The translations under genes were made by a program, and so were the position numbers. DNA of 64,000 nt from Dyella solisilvae (GTDB taxonomy: Bacteria > Pseudomonadota > Gammaproteobacteria > Xanthomonadales > Rhodanobacteraceae): the NCBI RefSeq assembly GCF_003351225.1, contig NZ_QQSY01000007.1, positions 62,001 to 126,000 of the forward strand, read 5' to 3'. Numbering within the stretch: the first letter of the stretch is position 1; each line of letters opens with the position of its first letter. The notes under the pieces were generated by a model, which saw only the letters and a program-made list of their open reading frames with translations, searched no databases and had not been told where the DNA came from. Below are positions 1 through 10,488 of the stretch, one piece after another.

Positions 1-1067
1 TCGAGAAAGTCCGGCCACTGGGCCGTCACCACGTATTCCTCCAGCGCCTTGCGCGGGCACAGCAGGCCGGGGGGAAGGTCGAGTTCGCTGGCCCGCCGGT
101 CGACGAGGTCCTTCATCGCCGCCAGCGCCTTTTTGGCCTCGCCCTGCGGTGTCTCCAGGATGCTCGCGGCGCCGCTGATTTCCTCCGCATCCAGCGGCCG
201 GCGCAGCTGCTCGAACAGTTCCTCGCGCTGCGCCGAACGCAGTGCGCGCTGGCCGCGCGTGCGCTGATCCAACTCGCTGGCAGAGGCGGGGCGCTGCTGC
301 ACGAGGCTCATCGCGGCGGCGTCCTCCAATAGCCACGGGCGCGGACGGTCGAGCGTGCGCGCGGCATGGTCTCGCCACAGCAGTACGCGGCGAAGCAGGG
401 CGCGCTGTTCCGGTCGCCACTCGGCGGCGCCGCGGAAGCCACGCTGCGGTTGCGGGTCTCCCTCGCGATAACAGGCGCGCTGCTTGAGGCGCTCGCAGTC
501 TTCCGCATGCCATGCGGTGCGGTCGCGTTGCTCCAGGCGTTCGGCCAGTTGTTCGTGGACGGTCTTGAGGTAGACCACGTCGAGCGTGGCATACGCACGC
601 TGCGATGCGGTCAGCGGACGCTGCAGCCAGTCCGAGCGTGTCTCGCCCTTGTCCAGTTCCGCGCCGGCCAGTTCGGCCACCAATGCGCGATAGCTGATAC
701 CCAGTCCCATGCCGACGAAGGCCGCGGCAATCTGAGTGTCGAACAGGCGTCGCGGTCCGTGGGGCAGCAGCGGCGACAGCGCTTCGAGGTCTTCGCTTGC
801 GCTGTGCATCACGGTGACGGCATCGCCGTTGCCCAGCAGCGGCTGCAACGCATCGCCGATGGAAAACGCCAGTGGGTCGACCAGTGCATAGCGCCCATTC
901 CAGCCAAGCTGGACAAGGGCTAGCTGGGGATAGAAGGTGTTCCGGCGCATGAACTCGGTGTCGAAGCCGAGCGCCGCGTTGGCGGGCAGCGTCGCCAGCC
1001 ATGCTTCGAGGGCGTCGCGATGTTCGATCCAGCTGGCGTCGGGAGCCGGGTTGGCGTGTGCTTGCAT
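1..1067 (-). CDS. rnd: Ribonuclease D (3' end cut by window edge)
   Basis: 3'-5' exoribonuclease of the DEDD superfamily that trims tRNA 3' ends and other stable RNAs in the cytoplasm. Seen: 355 codons reading leftwards with no stop before the edge, so the extreme C-terminus is missing. The exonuclease domain has exo I FDTEF (D36, E38), an exo II-like HSASEDLEAL stretch and exo III YATLDVVYL; an HRDC-like region follows (around RPWLLEDAAAMSLV). The ATG at 1067 is preceded by AGGA at 6 nt spacing. It is divergent from the FGE-like gene, with about 107 nt between the starts. Length and motifs fit the usual 360-380 residue enzyme. No oddity seen. Confidence 0.93.
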   Translation of the reverse strand, partial: MQAHANPAPDASWIEHRDALEAWLATLPANAALGFDTEFMRRNTFYPQLALVQLGWNGRYALVDPLAFSIGDALQPLLGNGDAVTVMHSASEDLEALSPLLPHGPRRLFDTQIAAAFVGMGLGISYRALVAELAGAELDKGETRSDWLQRPLTASQRAYATLDVVYLKTVHEQLAERLEQRDRTAWHAEDCERLKQRACYREGDPQPQRGFRGAAEWRPEQRALLRRVLLWRDHAARTLDRPRPWLLEDAAAMSLVQQRPASASELDQRTRGQRALRSAQREELFEQLRRPLDAEEISGAASILETPQGEAKKALAAMKDLVDRRASELDLPPGLLCPRKALEEYVVTAQWPDFL

Positions 1068-1174
1068 GCGTGTTCCTGGAGATGCCGGGGACGCGAGCTC
1101 GCGCATTGTCCTGACATCGGTTTGTGCCTATGGTTAGGCGCAGCACGATAACAGGCCGCCCAAGGACGCCCAAC

Positions 1175-3121
1175 ATGCCGAGCAAGGAAACCGTACGACG
1201 ACAGCGTGCCGTGGGTGGGACCCTTGGCGTCGTCGTGCTCGGCATGGCGTTGGTTTATCACTTCTTTCCGCGGGTCTTCCACGTCGAGCCGTCGGCGGTC
1301 ACCACCAAGCGCGCGATGAACCTCGGCCCGGTGACGAGTGGCGCCCCCAACCAGCGGTTGCCGTCTGCGCCGGCGTTGGCTGAAATCGACGCCGGTCCGC
1401 CGGTGACCCTGGCGCCCAGCGAAGTGATCGTGGCGCGACTGGGCAAGAAGAACGAGAACCTTCCCGAACAGCTCAGCGCCGACACGCCCGAGGTCGAGGC
1501 TTTGCTCACGCGCGCCAGCAAGGCGTTGCACGCCGGCCAGCTGGCCGGCGATGTCAACAGCGCCGCCGCATTGTTCGAGCTCGCCCTGAAGGACAAGCCG
1601 GACAGTCGTCGCGCTGCCGAGGGCCTGTTTGACGTTCGTCAGCGGCTCGTTGCCGAAATCAACCAGGACCTCGCGGTGGGCGATGCCGAGTCGGTCGGTG
1701 AGCTGCTGGAAGCGCTCAAGGGAATTCCTGATTCGACGGACGACGTGAATCAGCTGCTCGCCAAGCTGAAAACCCTGACGCAGGTGCGTCCGCTGCTGGC
1801 CAAGGCCGCGACTCTGTTGCAGCAGGGCAAGGTTGACCAGCCGGCGGGGGATAACGCGCTGGAGTTGTATCGGCAGGTGCAGCAGCTGGATCCGGACAAT
1901 GCGGTTGCTGCCCAGGGAGTTCTGCAGGTGCAGCGCGCGGTGCTCGATCGCGCGCTCGCCGCCGTTGCACAGAACGATTTCAAGGGGGCTGACCAGGCGC
2001 TGGCCGAGGCCGCCCAGGTACTGCCCGACTCGCAGGCGCTGCGCGATGTGCACACGCGTGTGGATGGCATGCGCCAGGCGCGGGCGACAGGCATCCTGAC
2101 CCAGGCCCGCTCGGCGCTGGATGCGGGCAACCTCACTCTTGCCCAGCAACTGGCCGACCAGGCCAAAGGCATCAGCCCCGAGCTCGCCGGCCTGACGGAA
2201 TTCGGCGATCGATTGAACAACGCCCGGCTCTACGCCAACTACAAGCCGGGCCAGGTCTTCACCGACCGCTTCCTCGACATGCCCGGCCAGGGCCCGTCGA
2301 TGGTGGTGGTGCCGACTGGCACGTTCCAGATGGGCGCGCCGGACGAGGAAGCCGGCCGCCAGGATGCCGAGACCCCGCAGCACCAGGTCGCCATCAGCAA
2401 GGGATTCGCGCTATCGCGCACGGCCATCACGGTCGGGCAGTTCCGCGAGTTTGTCCGCGCCAGCGGTTACCAGCCCGACTCGGTGAAGCTCGGCGGCGCC
2501 AGCGTCTACGACGAAGGCACCGGGGCGATGCGCGACGACAGCAACGCCACCTGGCAGGACGATTACGTCGGCCACAACGCCGACAGCCGGCTGCCGGTGG
2601 TGAACGTGTCCTGGAACGACGCCAAGGCCTATGCCGACTGGCTCAGCCAGCGCACCGGCAAGACCTTTCGGCTGCCCAGCGAAGCCGAGTTCGAATACGC
2701 CCTGCGCGGTGGGACCGGCAGCCGCTACTGGTGGGGTGACGGCAACCCGACCGGCAAGGTGGAAAACCTCACTGGCGGCAACGATCGTTCGCCCAGCGGC
2801 CGCCGCTGGAGCAACGCCTTCCCCGGCTACCGCGACGGCTACTGGGGTCCGGCGCCGGTGATGAGCTTTTCGCCCAATCCGTTCGGCCTGTACGACATGG
2901 GCGGCAACGTCTCCGAATGGGTGCAGGACTGCTGGCATGAGAGCTACCTGCGCGCCCCCCGCGACGGCAGCGCTTGGGTCAACCCCGGCTGCAGCGTGAG
3001 GGTCGTGCGCGGCGGCTCCTGGGGCAGCTCGCCGGACCAGGTGCGCTCGGCCTACCGCCAAGGGGTGGACGCCAGCGTGCGCAGTGGACGCGTCGGCTTC
3101 CGCGTGCTGCGCGAACTCTGA
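1175..3121 (+). CDS. Membrane-anchored protein with TPR-like region and C-terminal FGE/SUMF1-like domain
   Basis: A 648-residue protein of unknown role. Seen: one N-terminal membrane segment (about residues 12-30), an alanine-rich helical region with TPR-like repeats (about 100-360), then a formylglycine-generating-enzyme-like fold from about residue 376 (VVVPTGTFQMGAP; later GLYDMGGNVSEW and RVVRGGSW). The start is the ATG at 1175, with AAGGAC about 9 nt upstream; an in-frame ATG at 1124 lacks a good ribosome site. The two cysteines used by true FGEs lie in the segment after RGGSW; here it reads GSSPDQVRSAYRQ and has none, so sulfatase activation is unlikely. The domain also occurs as a ligand-binding or structural module (PvdO, kinases). 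No sulfatase gene is nearby. Topology suggests a periplasmic domain. Confidence 0.8.
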   Translation: MPSKETVRRQRAVGGTLGVVVLGMALVYHFFPRVFHVEPSAVTTKRAMNLGPVTSGAPNQRLPSAPALAEIDAGPPVTLAPSEVIVARLGKKNENLPEQLSADTPEVEALLTRASKALHAGQLAGDVNSAAALFELALKDKPDSRRAAEGLFDVRQRLVAEINQDLAVGDAESVGELLEALKGIPDSTDDVNQLLAKLKTLTQVRPLLAKAATLLQQGKVDQPAGDNALELYRQVQQLDPDNAVAAQGVLQVQRAVLDRALAAVAQNDFKGADQALAEAAQVLPDSQALRDVHTRVDGMRQARATGILTQARSALDAGNLTLAQQLADQAKGISPELAGLTEFGDRLNNARLYANYKPGQVFTDRFLDMPGQGPSMVVVPTGTFQMGAPDEEAGRQDAETPQHQVAISKGFALSRTAITVGQFREFVRASGYQPDSVKLGGASVYDEGTGAMRDDSNATWQDDYVGHNADSRLPVVNVSWNDAKAYADWLSQRTGKTFRLPSEAEFEYALRGGTGSRYWWGDGNPTGKVENLTGGNDRSPSGRRWSNAFPGYRDGYWGPAPVMSFSPNPFGLYDMGGNVSEWVQDCWHESYLRAPRDGSAWVNPGCSVRVVRGGSWGSSPDQVRSAYRQGVDASVRSGRVGFRVLREL

Positions 3122-3414
3122 AAAGGCCCGCTTGCAGCACATCCTGCCCATGACCTCGCCATCGGTTGTGGCGATTGCGTACGGCGGCCGCTCCGGCTGA
3201 TTCTGGACGCGGTCGCGGGGTCCCTGAGACCCTCTCACCCCCGCTTGTGCTGCCGCCCGGACGAACCGTAAAATGACTCGCTTTCGTGTAAGGGAATCAT
3301 CGACTTAGGGCGGAGTGCCCGGAGGCTGGCGGGGCGGGGCATGGAGACAGATTTCGTCTGTCAATTCCCTTGGAAATCCGATGCTTGCGGGAGTTTCCTC
3401 AGAGTTGTTCTGAT
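3122..3414. other. Intergenic region upstream of tRNA-Leu
   Basis: No coding potential seen. It holds a possible sigma-70 promoter, TTGTGC (3245-3250), 18 nt, TAAAAT (3269-3274), pointing right towards tRNA-Leu and tig, and two small hairpins (GGGTC...GACCC near 3219-3233; GACAGA...TCTGTC at 3346-3362). If the promoter is real, the tRNA would be cut from a leader of about 130 nt. Weak evidence. Confidence 0.3.
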
Positions 3415-3500
<86 letters not shown>

Positions 3501-3577
3501 TCCCTTTGTTTTTGAAGGCGGCCGGGGGCCGCCATGCGCCTTTGACGGGCGCACTTTTCGGTATTCCAGGAGACGTC

Positions 3578-4870
3578 ATGCAGGTTTCGGTTGAAAACGT
3601 CGGCAAGCTCGAGCGCAAGCTCACGGTGAAGTTCCCCGCGGAGCGTTTCGAGTCGCAGGTGAGCGCCCGCATCGCCGAGATGGGTCGCACGGTGCGCCTG
3701 AAGGGCTTCCGTCCGGGCAAGGTGCCGACCACGGTGATCCAGCAGCGCTTCGGCGACCAGGTGCGTGGCGAGGTGCTTTCCGACCTGATCGGCAGCACGC
3801 TGCGTGAGGCGGTGGCCCAGGAGAACCTGCGCCCGATCGCCAACCCGTCGATCAACACGACCGGCCGCCCGGAAGATGGCGAGATCGCCTACACCGCCAC
3901 CTTCGAGGTGATGCCGGAATTCCCCGAGATCGACGTCGCCAAGCTCGAGGTCACCCGCCCGGTGGCCGACGTGAACGATGCCGACATCGAGAAGATGATC
4001 GAGACCCTGCGCACCCAGCGCCGCAGCTTCGACCCCGTCGAGCGCGCCTCGGTCGAGGGCGACTTCGTGATGTTCGAGTACTCGGCGCAGGCCGGTGACT
4101 ATCGCTTCCCGGCCGAAGGCCTGGAGCGCGCCGGCAGCGTGCTGGGCTCGGGCAACCTGTTCAAGGCGCTGGACGAAGTCCTCACCGGCCGCAAGGCGGA
4201 CGACGAGTTCGCCGCCGATGTCGAGTTCCCGGCGGATTTCCGCAACGAGAACCTGGCCGGCAAGACCACGCAGTGCCAGTTCAAGATCATCAAGGTGCAG
4301 GAGCCGAAGCTGCCGGAAGTGGACGCCGAGTTCGCCAAGCTGTTCGGCATTGTCGACGGTGACCTGGAGCATTTCCGCAAGGAAGTGCGGGCCAACCTCG
4401 AGCGCGAGCTGAAGGCCACCCTGATGGCCCGCCTGAAGTCCGAAGTGGCCGAGAAGCTGGCCAACGCCTATCCCGAACTGGACGTGCCCAATGTGATGGT
4501 GCAGTCCGAGGCCCACGGCCTGGCCCAGGGCAGCGTGCCGCGCGGCCAGCAGGTTCCGCCGCAGCTGGTCGAGGCCGCCGCGCCGATCGCCCGCAAGCGC
4601 GTCATTGCCGGCCTGCTGATGGGCGAGATCGCCCGCAAGCAGTCCCTGGCCATCGACCGTAGCCGCGTGGCTGAACAGCTGGCCGCGATCGCCTCGACCT
4701 ACGAGGAACCGGAGAAGGTCATTGAACTCTACAACCGTGACCCCCAACTGATGTCCGGGCTGCAGAACCGCGTGATGGAAGACCAGGTCGCAGAGTGGGT
4801 GGCCGATCACGCCACGACCACCGTGCAGAATCTGGGCTTTGACGAGGTGATGCGCCCGGTCAGCGCCTGA
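3578..4870 (+). CDS. tig: Trigger factor, ribosome-bound chaperone and prolyl isomerase
   Basis: Binds the ribosome exit tunnel and shelters nascent chains. The 430-residue length matches the family. Seen: N-terminal ribosome-binding domain with the signature GFRPGKVP (about residues 44-51), a central FKBP-like isomerase domain (about 150-245), and a long helical C-terminal chaperone domain. The ATG at 3578 follows AGGAG at 5 nt spacing; the same frame is open further upstream through the tRNA, which is not coding. It opens the conserved tig-clpP-clpX-lon-hupB order, 38 nt before clpP with no terminator, so tig and clpP are probably co-transcribed. Nothing unusual. Confidence 0.97.
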   Translation: MQVSVENVGKLERKLTVKFPAERFESQVSARIAEMGRTVRLKGFRPGKVPTTVIQQRFGDQVRGEVLSDLIGSTLREAVAQENLRPIANPSINTTGRPEDGEIAYTATFEVMPEFPEIDVAKLEVTRPVADVNDADIEKMIETLRTQRRSFDPVERASVEGDFVMFEYSAQAGDYRFPAEGLERAGSVLGSGNLFKALDEVLTGRKADDEFAADVEFPADFRNENLAGKTTQCQFKIIKVQEPKLPEVDAEFAKLFGIVDGDLEHFRKEVRANLERELKATLMARLKSEVAEKLANAYPELDVPNVMVQSEAHGLAQGSVPRGQQVPPQLVEAAAPIARKRVIAGLLMGEIARKQSLAIDRSRVAEQLAAIASTYEEPEKVIELYNRDPQLMSGLQNRVMEDQVAEWVADHATTTVQNLGFDEVMRPVSA

Positions 4871-4908
4871 GGCATCCTTCAGGCCAATCAACCGGAGAGC
4901 GACAAAGC

Positions 4909-5538
4909 ATGGCCATGGACCCGATCCAGAACCTCAACCTGGTACCGATCGTCGTCGAGCAGACCGCCCGAGGCGAACGTTCGTACGACATCTATTCGCG
5001 CCTCCTCAAGGAGCGCGTGATCTTCCTCGTGGGCGAGGTGAACGATCAGGTGGCCAACCTGCTGGTCGCGCAGATGCTGTTCCTTGAATCGGAGAACCCG
5101 GACAAGGACATCCATCTGTACATCAACAGCCCGGGCGGCGCCGTTACCGCCGGGCTGGCGATTTACGACACCATGCAGTTCATCAAGCCGGACGTCAGCA
5201 CCATGTGCATCGGCCAAGCCTGCAGTGCGGCCTCGCTGCTGCTGATGGCTGGCGCCAAGGGCAAGCGTTACTCGCTGCCGAACTCACGCGTGATGATCCA
5301 CCAGCCGTCGGGCGGCGCCCGCGGCCAGGCCACGGACATCGAGATCCAGGCCCAGGAGATCCTGTACCTGCGTCGTCGCCTGAACGATATCTATGTTCAG
5401 CATACCGGCCAGCCCCTCGACAAGATCGAGCGGGACATGGAGCGCGACCGCTTCATGAGCGCCGAGGCGGCCAAGGAGTATGGTCTGATCGACCAGGTCC
5501 TGGACCGCCGTGCCGTCGAATCGGTGAAATCGGCCTGA
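4909..5538 (+). CDS. clpP: ATP-dependent Clp protease proteolytic subunit
   Basis: Serine peptidase that forms the double heptameric barrel of ClpXP/ClpAP and degrades unfolded and tagged proteins. 209 residues, as expected. Seen: catalytic triad S106 ([10 protein letters not shown]), H131 (VMIHQPSGG) and D180 (MERDRF). The chosen ATG at 4909 has GGAG about 12 nt upstream; a second ATG at 4915 is also possible and would shorten only the propeptide. The next gene encodes its unfoldase partner ClpX, 106 nt away. That gap contains a perfect 11-bp inverted repeat, so clpX may have partly separate expression. Confidence 0.97.
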   Translation: MAMDPIQNLNLVPIVVEQTARGERSYDIYSRLLKERVIFLVGEVNDQVANLLVAQMLFLESENPDKDIHLYINSPGGAVTAGLAIYDTMQFIKPDVSTMCIGQACSAASLLLMAGAKGKRYSLPNSRVMIHQPSGGARGQATDIEIQAQEILYLRRRLNDIYVQHTGQPLDKIERDMERDRFMSAEAAKEYGLIDQVLDRRAVESVKSA

Positions 5539-5569
5539 TTTCAGGTACCTGGTACCGGGTTTGCAAGTC

Positions 5570-5597
5570 GTTCCGCGTCTCGCTGCAGACGCGGAAC
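5570..5597. repeat. Perfect inverted repeat between clpP and clpX
   Basis: GTTCCGCGTCT, 6-nt loop, then AGACGCGGAAC: an 11-bp perfect stem. No T-tract follows, so it is not a classical intrinsic terminator. It could be an operator, an mRNA-stabilising hairpin at the clpP 3' end, or a weak attenuator before clpX. Confidence 0.5.
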
Positions 5598-5644
5598 GCT
5601 GTGCTATTCTCAAACCGCAATCGATTTACTAGCAGGATCCAGGC

Positions 5645-6940
5645 ATGAGCGACGATCGGCAGGGCCGTTCCAACGACAGCGGCAAGATTCTCTACTGCTC
5701 CTTCTGCGGCAAGAGCCAGCATGAAGTGCGCAAGCTGATCGCGGGCCCCTCCGTGTTCATCTGCGACGAGTGCGTAGAGCTGTGCAACGACATCATCCGC
5801 GAGGAACTGGAGGAGAAGGCGGCCTCCGGGCGCAGCCAACTGCCCAAGCCCCGCGAGATCATGGAGACGCTCGATCAGTACGTGGTGGGCCAGACCCGCG
5901 CCAAGAAGGCGCTGGCGGTGGCCGTGTACAACCACTACAAGCGCATGGAGTCGCGCCAGAAGAGCGACGACGTCGAATTGGGCAAGTCCAACATCCTGCT
6001 GATCGGTCCCACCGGCTCGGGCAAGACCCTGCTGGCCGAGACCCTGGCGCGCCTGCTCAACGTGCCGTTCACCATCGCCGACGCCACCACCCTCACCGAG
6101 GCGGGTTACGTGGGCGAGGATGTGGAAAACATCATCCAGAAGCTGCTGCAGAAGTGCGACTACGACGTCGACAAGGCGCAGTCGGGCATCGTCTACATCG
6201 ACGAAATCGACAAGATCTCGCGCAAGAGCGAGAACCCATCGATCACCCGCGACGTGTCCGGCGAAGGCGTGCAGCAGGCATTGCTGAAGCTGATCGAAGG
6301 CACGCTGGCCTCGGTGCCGCCGCAGGGTGGCCGCAAGCATCCGCAGCAGGAATTCCTGCAGGTCGATACCAAGAACATCCTGTTCATCTGCGGTGGCGCG
6401 TTCGCCGGCCTGGAAAAGGTGATCCAGCAGCGTTCCGAGACGGTGGGCATCGGCTTCTCGGCCGAAGTCCGCAGCAAGGAGCGCAAGGAGAACCTGGGTA
6501 AGCTGCTGGCGGAAGTGGAGCCGTCCGATCTGGTCCGCTACGGCCTGATCCCCGAGTTCGTTGGCCGCCTGCCGGTGGTCGCGACGCTCGATGAGCTGGA
6601 TGAGCCAGCGCTGGTCAAGATTCTCACCGAGCCGAAGAACGCCGTCACCAAGCAGTTCAAGAAGCTGTTCGAGATGGAAGGCGTGGAACTCGAGTTCCGC
6701 CCTGAGGCCCTGCAGGCGATCGCCCGCAAGGCGCTCAAGCGCAAGACCGGCGCGCGTGGCCTGCGCACCATTCTCGAACAAGTGCTGCTGGACACCATGT
6801 ACGAGCTGCCGTCGCTGGAGCACGTGAGCAAGGTGGTGGTGGACGACGCCGTCATCGAAGGACAGGCCGAGCCGTACCTGATCTATCGCGGCAATCTCAA
6901 GCAGCCGCGCGCAGCAGGCGAGGGCAGTGACGCCGCCTGA
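5645..6940 (+). CDS. clpX: ClpX, AAA+ unfoldase of the Clp protease
   Basis: Hexameric ATPase that recognises substrates, unfolds them and feeds them to ClpP. 431 residues. Seen: N-terminal zinc-binding domain with C18, C21, C40 and C43 (YCSFCGKS ... CDECVELC), Walker A GPTGSGKT at residues 121-128, Walker [11 protein letters not shown], and the ClpP-docking IGF loop (VGIGFSAEV). The ATG at 5645 follows AGGATCCAGGC. A strong hairpin terminator ends the gene before lon. It should act with the adjacent clpP product. Confidence 0.97.
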   Translation: MSDDRQGRSNDSGKILYCSFCGKSQHEVRKLIAGPSVFICDECVELCNDIIREELEEKAASGRSQLPKPREIMETLDQYVVGQTRAKKALAVAVYNHYKRMESRQKSDDVELGKSNILLIGPTGSGKTLLAETLARLLNVPFTIADATTLTEAGYVGEDVENIIQKLLQKCDYDVDKAQSGIVYIDEIDKISRKSENPSITRDVSGEGVQQALLKLIEGTLASVPPQGGRKHPQQEFLQVDTKNILFICGGAFAGLEKVIQQRSETVGIGFSAEVRSKERKENLGKLLAEVEPSDLVRYGLIPEFVGRLPVVATLDELDEPALVKILTEPKNAVTKQFKKLFEMEGVELEFRPEALQAIARKALKRKTGARGLRTILEQVLLDTMYELPSLEHVSKVVVDDAVIEGQAEPYLIYRGNLKQPRAAGEGSDAA

Positions 6941-6970
6941 GCGGGTTACTGCGCTGCTCGCAATCTTGTC

Positions 6971-7000
6971 ATGGCCCCGGCAGCGCTGCCGGGGCCATTT
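6971..7000 (+). terminator. Intrinsic terminator after clpX
   Basis: A perfect 28-nt palindrome (6971-6998; arms ATGGCCCCGGCAGC and GCTGCCGGGGCCAT) lies 30 nt after the clpX stop, followed by TTCGTTTG. The stem is very stable and the T-tract short; it probably separates clpX from lon. Confidence 0.75.
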
Positions 7001-7050
7001 CGTTTGTGCGGCCCGTCATGCACTTGTGCCTTTGGCCGATTGCCACCACT

Positions 7051-7061
7051 TGACGTACAGA
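7051..7061 (+). promoter_or_regulatory. Cold-box-like 11-mer in the lon upstream region
   Basis: TGACGTACAGA lies 58 nt before the lon ATG. As I recall it, this is the same 11 bases as the cold box in the 5' leader of E. coli cspA-type mRNAs. Whether it lies inside the lon transcript is not known. The match may be chance; the overlapping CTTGAC could also be part of a promoter. Confidence 0.35.
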
Positions 7062-7119
7062 TGCCCCCGGCGCAGTGTCGGGGCAAAAGACGCTATTCAT
7101 CCCTGAGAGATTCTCTTCG

Positions 7120-9624
<2,505 letters not shown>

Positions 9625-9643
9625 TCCGTGACAGGGGTCACCG

Positions 9644-9670
9644 AAAACGGGCGGGCGACCGCCCGTTTTT
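9644..9670 (+). terminator. Intrinsic terminator after lon
   Basis: AAAACGGGCGG, loop GCGA, CCGCCCGTTTTT begins 20 nt after the lon stop. Perfect stem with a T-run: a textbook Rho-independent terminator. Confidence 0.92.
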
Positions 9671-9946
9671 GTGTCCGATTTGTACTGGTATGGTCTCCCG
9701 CGCATAGCGTTTCAGCATGGGCATTGCAAGCGTTTTCGAAACACGCTGAACCGTGGGAAGCCTTGGTATTGCTTGTCATTGCGGACCCTCAGGGCCACTG
9801 GTATAAAGGCGGCACCGCAGCCTGACGCCGAGCAGATGCGCAGTGATGCGGGGTTGCTTGGTGATGTCCCGGCTGCTTGCCGCGGCGACGTCGCCTGGTC
9901 CCAGAATGACCACGCGGGCTGCCTAACCGTTTAAGGGAGTGTCTCA
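9671..9946 (+). other. Long leader region of hupB
   Basis: No gene seen. The region contains the hupB promoter (9779-9807) and then about 130 nt of probable untranslated leader ending in AAGGGAG before the ATG. Several short inverted repeats are present but none is clearly a known riboswitch. Confidence 0.5.
9779..9807 (+). promoter_or_regulatory. Sigma-70-type promoter of hupB
   Basis: -35 TTGCGG (9779-9784), exactly 17 nt, -10 TATAAA (9802-9807). Good spacing and a strong -10. Predicted start near 9814 gives a leader of about 130 nt. It would also drive the tRNA-Val and tRNA-Asp genes if there is no internal promoter. Confidence 0.7.
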
Positions 9947-10219
9947 ATGAATAAAACCGATCTGATCAATGCCATTGCCGAGAAGGCCGAACTCACCAAG
10001 GCTGACGCCGGCCGTGCTCTCGAAGCTTTCTTCGAGACCGTGCAGAAGGCGCTGAAGAAGGGTGACGACGTGTCCGTGGTCGGCTTTGGCACCTTCACCG
10101 TGCGCAAGCGCGCCGCTCGTACCGGCCGCAACCCGCGCACCAACGAGACGATCAAGATCAAGGCCTCGAAGGTTCCGGCGTTCAAGGCTGGCAAGACCCT
10201 GAAGGATGCCCTAAACTAA
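9947..10219 (+). CDS. hupB: DNA-binding protein HU-beta
   Basis: Small histone-like protein that bends and compacts DNA. 90 residues, the family length. Seen: [14 protein letters not shown] start and the DNA-binding arm with [20 protein letters not shown] (about residues 46-65). RBS AAGGGAG lies 7 nt before the ATG. Its stop is only 20 nt before tRNA-Val with no terminator between, so mRNA and tRNAs are probably made as one transcript and separated by RNase P and other RNases. Position after lon is conserved in many proteobacteria. Confidence 0.97.
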   Translation: MNKTDLINAIAEKAELTKADAGRALEAFFETVQKALKKGDDVSVVGFGTFTVRKRAARTGRNPRTNETIKIKASKVPAFKAGKTLKDALN

Positions 10220-10239
10220 GCGGCTACTTGCTTAGTTTC

Positions 10240-10314
10240 GGGTGCTTAGCTCAGCGGTAGAGCGTCGCCCTTACAAGGCGAGGGTCGTAGGTTCGATCCC
10301 TACAGCACCCACCA
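10240..10314 (+). tRNA. tRNA-Val (anticodon TAC)
   Basis: A 75-nt cloverleaf: acceptor GGGTGCT/AGCACCC, D-arm GCTCAGCGGTAGAGC, anticodon loop CTTACAA (TAC), T-loop GGTTCGATCCC, encoded CCA. It follows hupB by 20 nt and precedes tRNA-Asp by 9 nt. Confidence 0.98.
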
Positions 10315-10323
10315 GAAATATGC

Positions 10324-10400
10324 GGAGCGGTAGTTCAGTCGGTTAGAATGCTGGCCTGTCACGCCGGAGGTCGCGGGTTCGAGTCCCGTCCGCTCCGCCA
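10324..10400 (+). tRNA. tRNA-Asp (anticodon GTC), copy 1
   Basis: A 77-nt cloverleaf: acceptor GGAGCGG/CCGCTCC, anticodon loop CTGTCAC (GTC), T-loop GGTTCGAGTCC, encoded CCA. Its sequence is identical over all 77 nt to the second copy at 23083-23159, which points the other way. Confidence 0.98.
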
Positions 10401-10488
10401 GAGTTCGCAAGGGCGCCCGCGTGGCGCCCTTGCTGTTTGAGCACGGCGCACTTGCTGCGCTACACAACGACATAGTCGAGACCAAACC

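Noticed and set aside
7049-7070. Heat-shock (sigma-32) promoter for lon: CTTGAC and CCCCCGG
   Set aside because: The spacing is only 9 nt, too short for sigma-32.
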